The notes below the pieces were generated by a model. It was given only the letters and a program-made list of their open reading frames with translations. It was not told the DNA's origin and searched no databases. From assembly GCA_942492375.1 (NCBI GenBank), contig CALOEL010000012.1:124001-188000 (forward strand): DNA of 64,000 nucleotides, in the 5' to 3' direction. Shown one piece after another: positions 27,996-36,727 of the stretch. The translations under genes were made by a program, and so were the position numbers. Position 1 is the stretch's first letter, and the number at the start of each line of letters is the position of its first letter. Origin of the DNA: JAHEAO01 sp942492375 (GTDB taxonomy: Bacteria > Pseudomonadota > Alphaproteobacteria > Rhodobacterales > Rhodobacteraceae).

Positions 27996-29213
27996 CTATT
28001 CCGCGGGTGACTTGCTGCGCTGTTCCGCAGCGTCGGCTTCGACCGATCCGGCATTCGCGTCGCGGCGCCGGAAATACCGGCCCACGCGCTGGCCCAATTC
28101 CACAAGCCCGCCCGGCAGGAAGATGACGACCAGCATGAACAGCAGGCCCAGTGTCAAATGCCAGCCCTTGCCGACGAAGGGATGCACGATCGCGACCATG
28201 AAATCCTCCATCCCGTCGGGCAGTATCGCGAACCAGCCATGCAGCACGTTGTCGTTGATCTTCGAGAAGATGTTCTCGAAATACTTGATGAAGCCGGCAC
28301 CCAGAAGCGGACCCAGCAGGCTTCCTGCGCCGCCGAGGATGGTCATCAGAACGACCTCGCCCGACGCGGTCCACTGCATCCGCTCGGCCCCCGCCAAGGG
28401 GTCCATCGCGGCCAGAAGGCCACCCGCAAGACCGGCATACATGCCCGAGATCACGAAGGCGGCCAGCGTGTAGGGACGCGAGTTCAGCCCGGTATAGTTC
28501 AGCCGCTGCTGGTTCGACTTGACCGCCCGCAGCATCATGCCGAAGGGCGAACGGAAGATCCGGATCGCGAGGTAGAACATCACCAGCATGATAATGCCGC
28601 AGACATAGTAACCGGCGCTGAATTGCCACGTCCAGGCACCGAAATCGACCTGCGTGTAGCTGCGCATCTCGATCCCGAAGAGGTTGGTGACCGGAAGCGA
28701 GGTGATCGGTCCATCGCCGTCGAGGATGCGCGGGTCGCGCAGCGACAGTTGCAGTCCCGTCTCGCCGTTGGTGATCGGGGTCAGGACCGAATAGGCGAGG
28801 TTGAACGACATCTGCGCGAAGGCCAGCGTCAGGATCGAGAAATAGATGCCCGAGCGCCGCAGCGAGATATAGCCGATCAGCAGGGCGAAGACGCCTGAAA
28901 CGATGACCGCAAGGATGATGCCCGGAATGATGTTCATCGACAGCAGCTTGAACATCCAGACCGCCGAGTAGCTGCCGACGCCGAGGAAGGCCGCGTGGCC
29001 GAAGGAAAGGTAGCCGGTCAGCCCGAACAGGATGTTGAAGCCGATGGCGAAGATGCCGAAGATCGCGAACCGCTGCATCAGGTCCGGGTAGCCTGCGTTG
29101 AAGATCGCCAGCTCCGAGCCTTCGGGGAAGGGGTTCATGATGATCGGGGCCAGCAGGGTCACGATCGTGACGATGATCAGCAGCGTCAGGTCTTTGTTGT
29201 CGAGTCCCAGCAT
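27996..29213 (-). CDS. Liv-type ABC transporter permease (LivM-like)
   Basis: Permease of 405 residues with multiple hydrophobic segments. Recognisable LivM features are FGLTGYLSFGHAAFLGVGSY, LRRSGIYFSILTLAFAQM and GGAGSLLGPLLGAG. The C-terminal tail after the last helix is polar (residues about 385-405). It starts 3 bases after the LivH stop, so the two are coupled. Confidence 0.93.
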   Translation of the reverse strand: MLGLDNKDLTLLIIVTIVTLLAPIIMNPFPEGSELAIFNAGYPDLMQRFAIFGIFAIGFNILFGLTGYLSFGHAAFLGVGSYSAVWMFKLLSMNIIPGIILAVIVSGVFALLIGYISLRRSGIYFSILTLAFAQMSFNLAYSVLTPITNGETGLQLSLRDPRILDGDGPITSLPVTNLFGIEMRSYTQVDFGAWTWQFSAGYYVCGIIMLVMFYLAIRIFRSPFGMMLRAVKSNQQRLNYTGLNSRPYTLAAFVISGMYAGLAGGLLAAMDPLAGAERMQWTASGEVVLMTILGGAGSLLGPLLGAGFIKYFENIFSKINDNVLHGWFAILPDGMEDFMVAIVHPFVGKGWHLTLGLLFMLVVIFLPGGLVELGQRVGRYFRRRDANAGSVEADAAEQRSKSPAE

Positions 29214-29216
29214 GTC

Positions 29217-30248
29217 TTATTCCTCCATCACGCCCTTGCGTCCCATCAGCCCGCGGGGCCGGGTCAGCAGAATGACGATGGCAATCAGGTAGATGATGAT
29301 CTGGTCGATGCCGGGGATCAGCGATTTGATCTCGTTCATCGACGCGAAGCTTTCCAGGATGCCCAGCAGGAACCCGGCCAGGACGGCCCCCGGAAGCGAC
29401 CCCATGCCGCCGACGACGACGACGACGAAGGACAGCACCAGGAAATCCATGCCCATATGGTAGTTCGGAGAGTTGATCGGCGTGTACATCACCCCTGCAA
29501 GGCCCGCGACCGCGGCGGCGATGCCGAACATGATCGTGAAGCGCTTGTCGATGTTGATCCCCAAGAGCCCGACCGTTTCCCGGTCCGCCATCCCCGCGCG
29601 GACGACCATCCCGAAGGTGGTGAACTGCAGGAAGGCGAAGACCGCAGCGATGATGATGAGGGAGAACAGGAAATAGACCAGCCGCCAGAGCGGATAGATG
29701 ATCGCATTCGGATCGAAGCCCAGCCATACGCCGAAATCGAACGAGCCGGTGAAGGCCGGCGGGGCAGGAGTCGGGATCGGATTGGCGCCGAAGAAATACT
29801 TGATGATTTCCTGCAGCACGATCGCAAGGCCGAAGGTCACCAGGATCTGGTCGGCATGCGGGCGCTTGTAGAAATGCTTGATCAGGCCGCGTTCCATGAT
29901 GAACCCGATGGTGACCATCACCGGGATCGCGAAAAGGATCGCCAGCGGCACCGACCATTCGATGATCGCGCCGCCAAGCTCGGGGCCGAACCAGGCCTCG
30001 ACGAAGGGCGATTCCACTTTCAGCGGGTTGCCCAGGAAATCCGTCCGCGTCTCGTCGATGGTGACCTTCGAGATCGTCAGGATCCGTTGCAGCGTCACGG
30101 CGCAAAAGGCGCCGATCATGAACAACGCGCCATGCGCGAAGTTGACCACGCCGAGCGTGCCGAAGATCAGTGTCAGACCCAGCGCGATCAGGGCATAGGC
30201 AGAGCCCTTGTCGAGTCCGTTCAGGATTTGCAGAAGGAAAGCGTCCAT
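29217..30248 (-). CDS. Liv-type ABC transporter permease (LivH-like)
   Basis: Permease of 343 residues. Family signature LNGLDKGSAYALIALGLTLIFGTLGVVNFAHGALFM (split by description: ILNGLDKGS, IFGTLGVVNFAHG) and VVVGGMGSLPGAVLAG. A long periplasmic insertion between the first helices (about residues 60-90) is longer than in E. coli LivH. The start MDAFLLQ at 30248 has GGTGGGGACC upstream; the longer frame is rejected. It forms the channel with the LivM-like subunit. Confidence 0.93.
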   Translation of the reverse strand: MDAFLLQILNGLDKGSAYALIALGLTLIFGTLGVVNFAHGALFMIGAFCAVTLQRILTISKVTIDETRTDFLGNPLKVESPFVEAWFGPELGGAIIEWSVPLAILFAIPVMVTIGFIMERGLIKHFYKRPHADQILVTFGLAIVLQEIIKYFFGANPIPTPAPPAFTGSFDFGVWLGFDPNAIIYPLWRLVYFLFSLIIIAAVFAFLQFTTFGMVVRAGMADRETVGLLGINIDKRFTIMFGIAAAVAGLAGVMYTPINSPNYHMGMDFLVLSFVVVVVGGMGSLPGAVLAGFLLGILESFASMNEIKSLIPGIDQIIIYLIAIVILLTRPRGLMGRKGVMEE

Positions 30249-30311
30249 GGTCCCCACCTGGTTCTGTAAATGCAATCGCAAGGCCACCGGCCATCCGGAC
30301 CGTGCGAGTGG

Positions 30312-30338
30312 GCCAGCCGCGCTAGGTACGCGGCTGGC
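30312..30338 (-). terminator. Hairpin between the binding-protein gene and livH
   Basis: Perfect 10-base-pair stem GCCAGCCGCG/CGCGGCTGGC with a 7-base loop, in the 108-base gap between the binding-protein stop and the livH start. There is no U-tract. It probably protects the upstream message or partly attenuates, so that the binding protein is made in excess. Confidence 0.55.
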
Positions 30339-30356
30339 AAGGGTCTGATCAGTCGA

Positions 30357-31718
30357 TCAGGCGCCGGGGTTGCATGCCCCAAGCGCGCCGCCTGCGAACA
30401 TCGGGTGATCCGGTGCGTAGGTGACCTGTTCGGTCGGCGTGACCTCGACGATTTCGACGAGGTCGAATTCGTTCTCGGGGTTCTCCTTGCCGCGCACGAC
30501 GACGACGTCCTTGAAACACTGGTGGTCATCGGCCCGGTAAAGCGTCGGACCGTTGCCAAGACCGTCGAACTCGAAGCCTTCCAGCGCCTCGACCACGGCA
30601 CAGGGATCGAAGGATCCCGCGCGGTTCACCGCATCGGCATAGAGCAGCGTCTGTGCGTAGCAGGTCTGCGCGGCCTGCGACGGCGGGAAGCCGTATTTGG
30701 TGCCGAAGCTCTGAACGAAGGCATTGGTGCCCTTGTAGCGGTCGCCCTTTTGATCCTCGAGCTTCCAGTCCCAGTTCTGGCTGCCCGGGATGCCGGCGAT
30801 GTTCTTGCCGGCGCCGCGCGCCATCAGCTCGGAGTAGAGCGGCACGACGATCTCGAAGTTCTTGCCGTTCACCTGCTTGTCGCGCAGGCCGAACTGGACC
30901 GCGTTGGTCAGGCTGTTGACCATGTTTCCGCCGTAGTGGTTCAGCACCAGCACATCCGCGCCAGAGTTCAGAACCGGCGCGATGTAGGACGAGAAGTCCG
31001 TCGCGGCCAGCGGTGTCAGGACGTTGTTCACCGTGGTCCAGCCGATCGCCTCGGTGGCGGCGGCGATGGATTCCTGTTGCGTCCAGCCCCAGGTGTAGTC
31101 GGCGGTCAGGTGATAGGCCGCGCGATCTTCGCCGTAAAGCTGCTTGAGCACCGGCGCCAGCGCCGCGGCGGACATGTAGGCGTTGAAGAAGTGGCGGAAG
31201 CCGTTGGCCTTCTTGTCCTTGCCGGTCGTGTCGTTGGAATGGGTCAGGCCGGCCATGAAGATCACACCCGCCTCCTGGCAGAGACCCTGAACCGCCACGG
31301 CAACGCCCGAGGACGAGCCGCCCGAGATCATGATCGCGCCGTCCTTCTCGATCATCGACTTGGCGGATGCGCGAGCGGCGTCGGATTTGGTCTGGGTGTC
31401 GCCGGTCACGAAATTGACCTTCTTGCCCATGATGCCGGTGCCGTCGAGCGTGGTCGAGGTGAAGGTCTGCAGCATGCCGCCGTCGCCTTCGCCGTTCAGA
31501 TGCTCGACCGCCAGTTCGAAGGCCCGCAGCTCGTCCGCGCCCTCGTCGGCATAGGGGCCGGTCTGGGGAACGTTGAAGCCGAGGGTGACGGTGTCGCCCG
31601 TCGGTTCGTTGGTGAAGGCACTGGCGCGGCCAGTGAAGATCGTCGGCAGCGCAAGCCCTGCGCCGGCCACGGCGCTGGTCTTGATAAGGCCGCGACGAGT
31701 CAGATTGGATTTCGTCAT
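30357..31718 (-). CDS. Liv-type ABC transporter substrate-binding protein with Tat signal
   Basis: Periplasmic binding protein of 453 residues, Periplasmic_BP_6/Liv type (VTLGFNVPQTGPYADEGADE). The N-terminus NLTRRGLIKTSAVAGAGLALP is a twin-arginine signal, so it is exported folded. Four Cys occur in the mature C-terminal half. First gene of the operon SBP-livH-livM-livG-livF-acs. The ligand is not shown by sequence; the acs partner and divergent ScfR-type regulator suggest a short-chain acid or amide rather than branched-chain amino acids (inference). Confidence 0.9.
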   Translation of the reverse strand: MTKSNLTRRGLIKTSAVAGAGLALPTIFTGRASAFTNEPTGDTVTLGFNVPQTGPYADEGADELRAFELAVEHLNGEGDGGMLQTFTSTTLDGTGIMGKKVNFVTGDTQTKSDAARASAKSMIEKDGAIMISGGSSSGVAVAVQGLCQEAGVIFMAGLTHSNDTTGKDKKANGFRHFFNAYMSAAALAPVLKQLYGEDRAAYHLTADYTWGWTQQESIAAATEAIGWTTVNNVLTPLAATDFSSYIAPVLNSGADVLVLNHYGGNMVNSLTNAVQFGLRDKQVNGKNFEIVVPLYSELMARGAGKNIAGIPGSQNWDWKLEDQKGDRYKGTNAFVQSFGTKYGFPPSQAAQTCYAQTLLYADAVNRAGSFDPCAVVEALEGFEFDGLGNGPTLYRADDHQCFKDVVVVRGKENPENEFDLVEIVEVTPTEQVTYAPDHPMFAGGALGACNPGA

Positions 31719-31852
31719 GGATATCCTCCCGTTACGTCAATGTTGCGGCGCTTGCCTCCTCTGCGCACACCGCATCGCCCTTTTACAGGACTGCACGATT
31801 TATGAAGCGAGTTCGAAAATTTCTCAACAACAGCTTTAAAAGTAACAGATTT

Positions 31853-31892
31853 TTTGTAAACTTATACACAGTGCAGGTGCAGAGTTTGTAAA
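31853..31892. promoter_or_regulatory. Paired TTTGTAAA boxes in the divergent region (ScfR-type operator)
   Basis: TTTGTAAA occurs at 31853-31860 and 31885-31892, 32 bases apart (about three helical turns), in a markedly AT-rich stretch between the binding-protein gene and the ScfR-like regulator. RamB/PccR-type regulators are known to bind TTTGCAAA-like boxes; each copy here differs by one base. Positioned to control both directions. Confidence 0.55.
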
Positions 31893-31941
31893 TAATTTAT
31901 CACGCAAGTGCAGAAACCGTTGAAAATGAATGGGGTTTGAA

Positions 31942-33261
31942 ATGCCGAAAGGAGCCTTGACCGGCAGCCGGATCCGCGAACGGCGCATGCAACTCGGGCT
32001 GCGGCAATCCATGTTGGCGCAAACACTCGGCATCTCGCCGGCCTATCTCAACCTGATCGAGCATAACCGGCGCAGAATCGCGGGCAAGCTGCTCAACGAC
32101 ATCGGGCGGGAGCTTGGTGTCGACCCGAACCTTCTGGCAGAGGGCGCGGAAGGCGCGCTGATCGAGGCGCTGCGCGACGCTGCCTCGGGAGTGGGGGAGA
32201 AAGCCGATGATCTGGCCCGGCCAGAGGATTTCGCAGGCAGGTATCCGGGCTGGGCCGGGCTCGTGGCCTCGCAACATCGTCGCATCCTGGCTCTGGAACA
32301 CGTTATCGAAACGCTGACCGACCGGCTGACACATGATCCCCAGCTTGCTGCCTCGGTCCACGAAGTCCTTTCGGTTGTCACGGCGATCCGCTCGACCGCG
32401 GCGATCCTTGCCGAGCCCGGCGATATCGACCGGGACTGGCAGAAACGGTTCCACCGCAATCTCTACGAGGACAGCCGCCGCCTCGCCGAAAGCAGCCAGG
32501 CGCTGGTCGAATATCTCGACAGCGCCGGCGAGCGCGATGCCGAGGCCGGTCTGGCGCTGCCCCAGGAGGAACTGGAAAGCTGGCTGGAACGTCGCGGCTA
32601 CCATGTGGAGGAACTGGAAAGCGGCAGCATGACGGTCGAGGATTTGCTGGCCGGCGGCGACGGGCCGCAGGCCAGCCCTGCAGCTCTGTCGCTGGCCCGG
32701 GATGTTCTCGACCGCTACGCGCGGGATGCGGCCACGATGCCGCTGGCCGCGTTCTCCGAGGCGGTGGCCCAGATCGGCCCCGACCCCGCAGTGCTGGCTT
32801 CCCGTTTCGGATGCAATCTGGCCGCCGTCTTCCGGCGGCTGGCAAGCCTGCCGCCCGGTGCCGGTCTGCCCGGCATCGGACTTGTGGAATGCGACAGTTC
32901 CGGCACGCTGACATTTCGCAAACCGGTCGACGGGTTCGCGCTGCCGCGGTTCGGCGCGGCCTGTCCGCTCTGGCCGCTCTACCAGGCGCTCGTGCGGCCC
33001 ATGACGCCGGTGCGCGCCTGGGTCGAGCAGGCCGGGCGCAACCCCTCTACCTTCCTGACCTATGCCATCAGCCAGCCCGCGACACGCCCGGACTTCGACC
33101 TGCCGCAGGTCTTTCATGCGACGATGCTGATCCTTCCCGCCGACCTCGCGGGCGGCGGGGTAGGCGAAAGCGCGCTGCCGCTCGGATCGAGCTGCCGGAT
33201 CTGTTCGCGCGACCAATGCGCGGCGCGCCGGGAACCGTCGATCCTGACCGATGGGTTTTGA
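31942..33261 (+). CDS. Short-chain fatty acyl-CoA regulator (ScfR/RamB/PccR type)
   Basis: Regulator of 439 residues. An N-terminal XRE helix-turn-helix (GSRIRERRMQLGLRQSMLAQTLGISPAYLNLIEHNRR, read in pieces) is followed by a long linker and a C-terminal DUF2083/ScfR domain, ending with the cysteine-rich GSSCRICSRDQCAARREPS motif. Relatives sense short-chain acyl-CoA and control propionate or acetate genes. ATG 31942 is preferred over 31930, since homologues begin shortly before LTGSRIRERR. Divergent from the ABC-acs operon; two TTTGTAAA boxes lie between. Confidence 0.88.
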   Translation: MPKGALTGSRIRERRMQLGLRQSMLAQTLGISPAYLNLIEHNRRRIAGKLLNDIGRELGVDPNLLAEGAEGALIEALRDAASGVGEKADDLARPEDFAGRYPGWAGLVASQHRRILALEHVIETLTDRLTHDPQLAASVHEVLSVVTAIRSTAAILAEPGDIDRDWQKRFHRNLYEDSRRLAESSQALVEYLDSAGERDAEAGLALPQEELESWLERRGYHVEELESGSMTVEDLLAGGDGPQASPAALSLARDVLDRYARDAATMPLAAFSEAVAQIGPDPAVLASRFGCNLAAVFRRLASLPPGAGLPGIGLVECDSSGTLTFRKPVDGFALPRFGAACPLWPLYQALVRPMTPVRAWVEQAGRNPSTFLTYAISQPATRPDFDLPQVFHATMLILPADLAGGGVGESALPLGSSCRICSRDQCAARREPSILTDGF

Positions 33262-33322
33262 CAGGTCGGGATTTCAGGGTGATAGTTGCGTCGGAGGCGC
33301 CGAGCGGGGAGGAAATCGGCCG

Positions 33323-33691
33323 ATGGGCAAGCGTGTCCTGTTGATCGAGGATGAGCCGAACATCATCGAGGCAATACGGTTCGTGCTGTCGCGCGCCGGC
33401 TATGCCGTCGACATCCATTCCGACGGATCGACCGCGCTAGAGGCGATCCGCGCGAAAACGCCCGACATGATCATACTCGACGTGATGCTGCCGAACCGGT
33501 CCGGCTACGACATCCTGCGCGATCTGCGGTCCGAGACCAGCACCGAGCTGTTGCCGGTCCTGATGCTGACCGCGCGCGGCCAGAAAAAGGATCGCGAGAT
33601 GGCCGAGCGATACGGCGCCAGCCGCTACATGACCAAGCCGTTCTCCAATGCCGAGATGATCAGTTCCGTCGCCGAGCTTCTTGAGCGATGA
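33323..33691 (+). CDS. Stand-alone response regulator receiver
   Basis: CheY-like receiver of 122 residues with no output domain. The acidic pair is in LLIEDEPN, the phosphoacceptor Asp in MIILDVMLP, the Thr in MLTARGQ and the Lys in MTKPFS. Located 61 bases after the ScfR-like gene and coupled by ATGA to the next gene, upstream of the SLC5 histidine kinase, its likely phosphodonor. How the signal leaves this receiver is not visible: it may act by protein contact or in a relay. Confidence 0.9.
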   Translation: MGKRVLLIEDEPNIIEAIRFVLSRAGYAVDIHSDGSTALEAIRAKTPDMIILDVMLPNRSGYDILRDLRSETSTELLPVLMLTARGQKKDREMAERYGASRYMTKPFSNAEMISSVAELLER

Positions 33692-33966
33692 CACCCCGGC
33701 GCCCGCTATTCCTGGCGCGTCACGGGTATCGCCGCCGGCGGGTCATGGATGCCGCGCGCGTGCTGCCGGTGATCGGAGCCTTCCTGTTCGCCCTGCCGCT
33801 CTTGTGGTCCGGGGAAGACGGTGGCGATCCGTCGACCGGCACCGGGGTGGTCTATCTCTTCCTGATCTGGATCGTGCTGATCCTGGCGGCGATTGTTCTG
33901 TCACTGCCGCTGCGCCACGATCTGGAGGACCCCGATCCGCCCGAGGATGAGGAGGGCGGGCAATGA
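33688..33966 (+). CDS. Small two-helix membrane protein preceding the SLC5 kinase
   Basis: Product of 92 residues with a basic N-terminus, two hydrophobic segments (about residues 24-41 and 53-72) and an acidic C-terminus (DLEDPDPPEDEEGG). It overlaps the receiver stop and the next start by four bases on each side, so it is tightly coupled. It resembles the small DUF-type partners found beside solute:sodium symporters, such as YjcH beside ActP, but is not a confident member. Confidence 0.7.
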   Translation: MTPRRPLFLARHGYRRRRVMDAARVLPVIGAFLFALPLLWSGEDGGDPSTGTGVVYLFLIWIVLILAAIVLSLPLRHDLEDPDPPEDEEGGQ

Positions 33967-36662
33967 TGTCCTTCAATCTTCTCGTCTTCGTCTGCGTGCT
34001 TTATGTCATCCTGCTGTTCCTGGTCGCCTTTGCCGCCGAGAAGCGGGCCGAGCAGGGGCGGCTGGGATGGCTGCGCTCGCCGCTGGTCTATACGCTGTCG
34101 CTGTCGATCTACTGCACCGCCTGGACCTTCTACGGCGCGGTCGGTTATGCCGCCCGGTCGGGGCTCGAATTCGTGACCATCTACCTAGGCCCGACACTGG
34201 TCATGGTCGGCTGGTGGTGGGTGGTCCGCAAGCTGGTCCGGATCGGCAGATCGCAGCGCGTCACCTCCATCGCGGATCTGATCTCCAGCCGTTACGGAAA
34301 ATCGAACCTTCTGGGTGTGATCGTGACCCTGATGGCGGTTGTCGCCTCGACCCCCTACATCGCGCTGCAGCTGCAATCGGTGACCCTGTCCTTCGCGGTC
34401 TTCGCCGGAGACCAGCCCGCGACCTGGGCGATCCCCGACCTGAATTCGACCGCGCTCTGGGTGGCGGCGGGTCTGACGCTGTTCACCATCCTGTTCGGCA
34501 CCCGAAACCTCGACGCGAACGAACGCCACCACGGTGTCGTGACTGCCATTGCGCTGGAGGCGGTGGTCAAGCTCGTGGCGCTTCTGGCGGTCGGTGTCTT
34601 CGTGGTCTGGGGCGTGGCCTCTGGCCCGGCCGATATCCTGACCCGGATCGAGGCTTCGCCGATTGCCGACTGGCAGCTTGATGGCAGCCGATGGGCGACG
34701 CTGATCTTCCTGTCCGCCGCCGCCTTCCTGTGCCTGCCGCGGATGTTCCAGGTGCTTGTGGTCGAAAACTCGGACGAGCGTCATGTGGCGACGGCCAGCT
34801 GGGCCTTCCCGCTCTACCTCTTCCTGATGAGCCTGTTCGTCGTTCCGATCGCTGTGGTCGGCCTTTCCGAAATGCCCGCCGGCACCAATCCCGATCTCTT
34901 CGTTCTGACCGTGCCCTTGCAGGCGAACCAGCAGGGGCTGGCGATGCTTTCGTTCCTCGGCGGTTTTTCCTCCGCGACGTCGATGGTCATCGTGGCGGCC
35001 ATCGCGCTGTCGACCATGGTGTCGAACCATATCGTCATGCCGATCTGGCTGTCGGTCCGGCAGGGCGGCGCGTCGATGTCGGGCGATGTGCGCAACGTCG
35101 TGCTGCTGTCGCGGCGCGTGAGCATCGGCGCGGTGCTGGCGCTGGGATATCTCTACTACCGCTTTTCGGGCGGCGGCGAAGCGCTGGCGGCGATCGGTCT
35201 GATCTCGTTCACCGGTGCGGCGCAGATACTGCCGGCGCTGCTGGGCGGTATCTTCTGGCGTGGCGCGACGCGGTTCGGCGCGGCGCTAGGTCTTGTGCTC
35301 GGGTTTGCCGTCTGGGCCTATGCGATGTTCCTGCCGAGTTTCGGCGAAAGCTTCCTGATGTCCAACGCCGTCCTGACCGGCGGTCCGTTCGGCATCGGCT
35401 GGCTGCGGCCGCACCAGCTTTTCGGAATCGAGGGGCTCGATCCGCTGGTCCACGCGGTCTTCTGGTCGATGTCGCTGAACGTCATAGCCTTCATCCTCGG
35501 ATCGCTCGCCAGCTTTCCAAGGCCGCTGGAACGGCTTCAGGGCGCGCAGTTCGTCAACGTCTACGACCATTCCGCGGCGGCGCGCGGCTGGTCCGGTGGC
35601 GCGGCCGAGGCCGAGGATCTGCTGATCATGTCGCAGCGGATCATCGGCGCCGAAGAGGCGCAGACCCTGTTCCAGGCCGAGGCAAGGGCGCAAGGCAAGC
35701 ATGGCTATCTGCCCGACACCACGCCCGATTTCATCCGCCGCCTCGAACGGGAATTGTCGGGGTCGGTGGGGGCCGCGACGGCGCATGCGATGATGGGGCA
35801 GATCGTCGGTGGCGCCAGCGTTTCGGTGCAGGATCTGATGGCGGTCGCGGACGAGACGGCCCAGATGCTGGAATATTCCAGCCAGCTGGAGGCGAAATCG
35901 GCGGAACTGTCGCGCACCGCTCGGCAATTGCGCGAGGCGAACGAGAAGCTGACCCAGATCTCGGTGCAGAAGGACGCCTTCCTGTCGCAGATCAGCCACG
36001 AGCTGCGAACTCCGATGACGTCGATCCGCGCATTCTCGGAAATTCTCATGGACGGGCGCAAGGTGCCGCGGGACGAACTCACGCGTTATTCCTCGATCAT
36101 CCATGACGAGGCGATCCGCCTGACGCGGCTTCTGGACGATCTTCTCGATCTCAGCGTGCTCGAGAACGGCCAGGTCACGCTGAACCGACAGCGCGGCAAT
36201 CTGCACGACGTCATCGACCGGGCCGTTGCGGCAGCGGGGTCGATGTCCGAGGAACGTCAGCTTCGGATTCGCCGCAATGAACCGTCCGAGAATATTGTCA
36301 TCCTGACCGACACGGACAGGCTGCGGCAGGTCTTCATCAACCTGATCGCCAATGCACGGAAGTACTGCGACGCTGAAACGCCCGAGCTTGCGATCAAGGT
36401 CCGACGGCGCAGTGCCAGCGTGCAGGTCGATTTCATCGACAACGGGGCTGGCATCCCGAACGAAAGCCAGCATCTGATCTTCGAGAAGTTCTCTCGCCTG
36501 ACCGATCAGGCCGCGGCCGGCGGCGCGGGGCTTGGCCTTGCGATCAGCCGCGAAATCATGGCCAATCTTGGCGGCGAGGTCGCCTATCTTCCGGGCCAGG
36601 GCGGCGGCGCGTTTCGGGTCAAGCTGCCGCTGACGATGGCGCAGTCCAGGGCGGCCGAATAG
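33963..36662 (+). CDS. SLC5 symporter-STAC-histidine kinase (CrbS/CbrA-like)
   Basis: Sensor of 899 residues. Residues 1 to about 520 form a solute:sodium symporter domain with some 13 helices (YCTAWTFYGAVGYAARSG; FLGGFSSATSMVIV). A STAC-like linker follows (IIGAEEAQTLFQAEA; LSGSVGAATAHAMM), then a coiled coil and a HisKA domain with His679 in ISHELRTPM. HATPase boxes are NLIANARKY, DNGAGIP and GAGLGLAIS. CrbS-type proteins control acetyl-CoA synthetase in Vibrio and Pseudomonas, and acs lies in the divergent operon here. No PAS or receiver domain is seen. Confidence 0.92.
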   Translation: MMSFNLLVFVCVLYVILLFLVAFAAEKRAEQGRLGWLRSPLVYTLSLSIYCTAWTFYGAVGYAARSGLEFVTIYLGPTLVMVGWWWVVRKLVRIGRSQRVTSIADLISSRYGKSNLLGVIVTLMAVVASTPYIALQLQSVTLSFAVFAGDQPATWAIPDLNSTALWVAAGLTLFTILFGTRNLDANERHHGVVTAIALEAVVKLVALLAVGVFVVWGVASGPADILTRIEASPIADWQLDGSRWATLIFLSAAAFLCLPRMFQVLVVENSDERHVATASWAFPLYLFLMSLFVVPIAVVGLSEMPAGTNPDLFVLTVPLQANQQGLAMLSFLGGFSSATSMVIVAAIALSTMVSNHIVMPIWLSVRQGGASMSGDVRNVVLLSRRVSIGAVLALGYLYYRFSGGGEALAAIGLISFTGAAQILPALLGGIFWRGATRFGAALGLVLGFAVWAYAMFLPSFGESFLMSNAVLTGGPFGIGWLRPHQLFGIEGLDPLVHAVFWSMSLNVIAFILGSLASFPRPLERLQGAQFVNVYDHSAAARGWSGGAAEAEDLLIMSQRIIGAEEAQTLFQAEARAQGKHGYLPDTTPDFIRRLERELSGSVGAATAHAMMGQIVGGASVSVQDLMAVADETAQMLEYSSQLEAKSAELSRTARQLREANEKLTQISVQKDAFLSQISHELRTPMTSIRAFSEILMDGRKVPRDELTRYSSIIHDEAIRLTRLLDDLLDLSVLENGQVTLNRQRGNLHDVIDRAVAAAGSMSEERQLRIRRNEPSENIVILTDTDRLRQVFINLIANARKYCDAETPELAIKVRRRSASVQVDFIDNGAGIPNESQHLIFEKFSRLTDQAAAGGAGLGLAISREIMANLGGEVAYLPGQGGGAFRVKLPLTMAQSRAAE

Positions 36663-36727
36663 GTGGCAATGTATTGTTAACCCTTCGGGGACTAACCTCG
36701 GCCATGCCGCCCCGATGAAGCCAGTCC

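Noticed and set aside
27984..30294. Long minus-strand frame extending livG upstream to over 1000 codons
   Set aside because: The upstream part is out of phase with the real livM and livH genes, is rich in Arg and Gly and has no domain; livG starts at 27984 with a good ribosome site.
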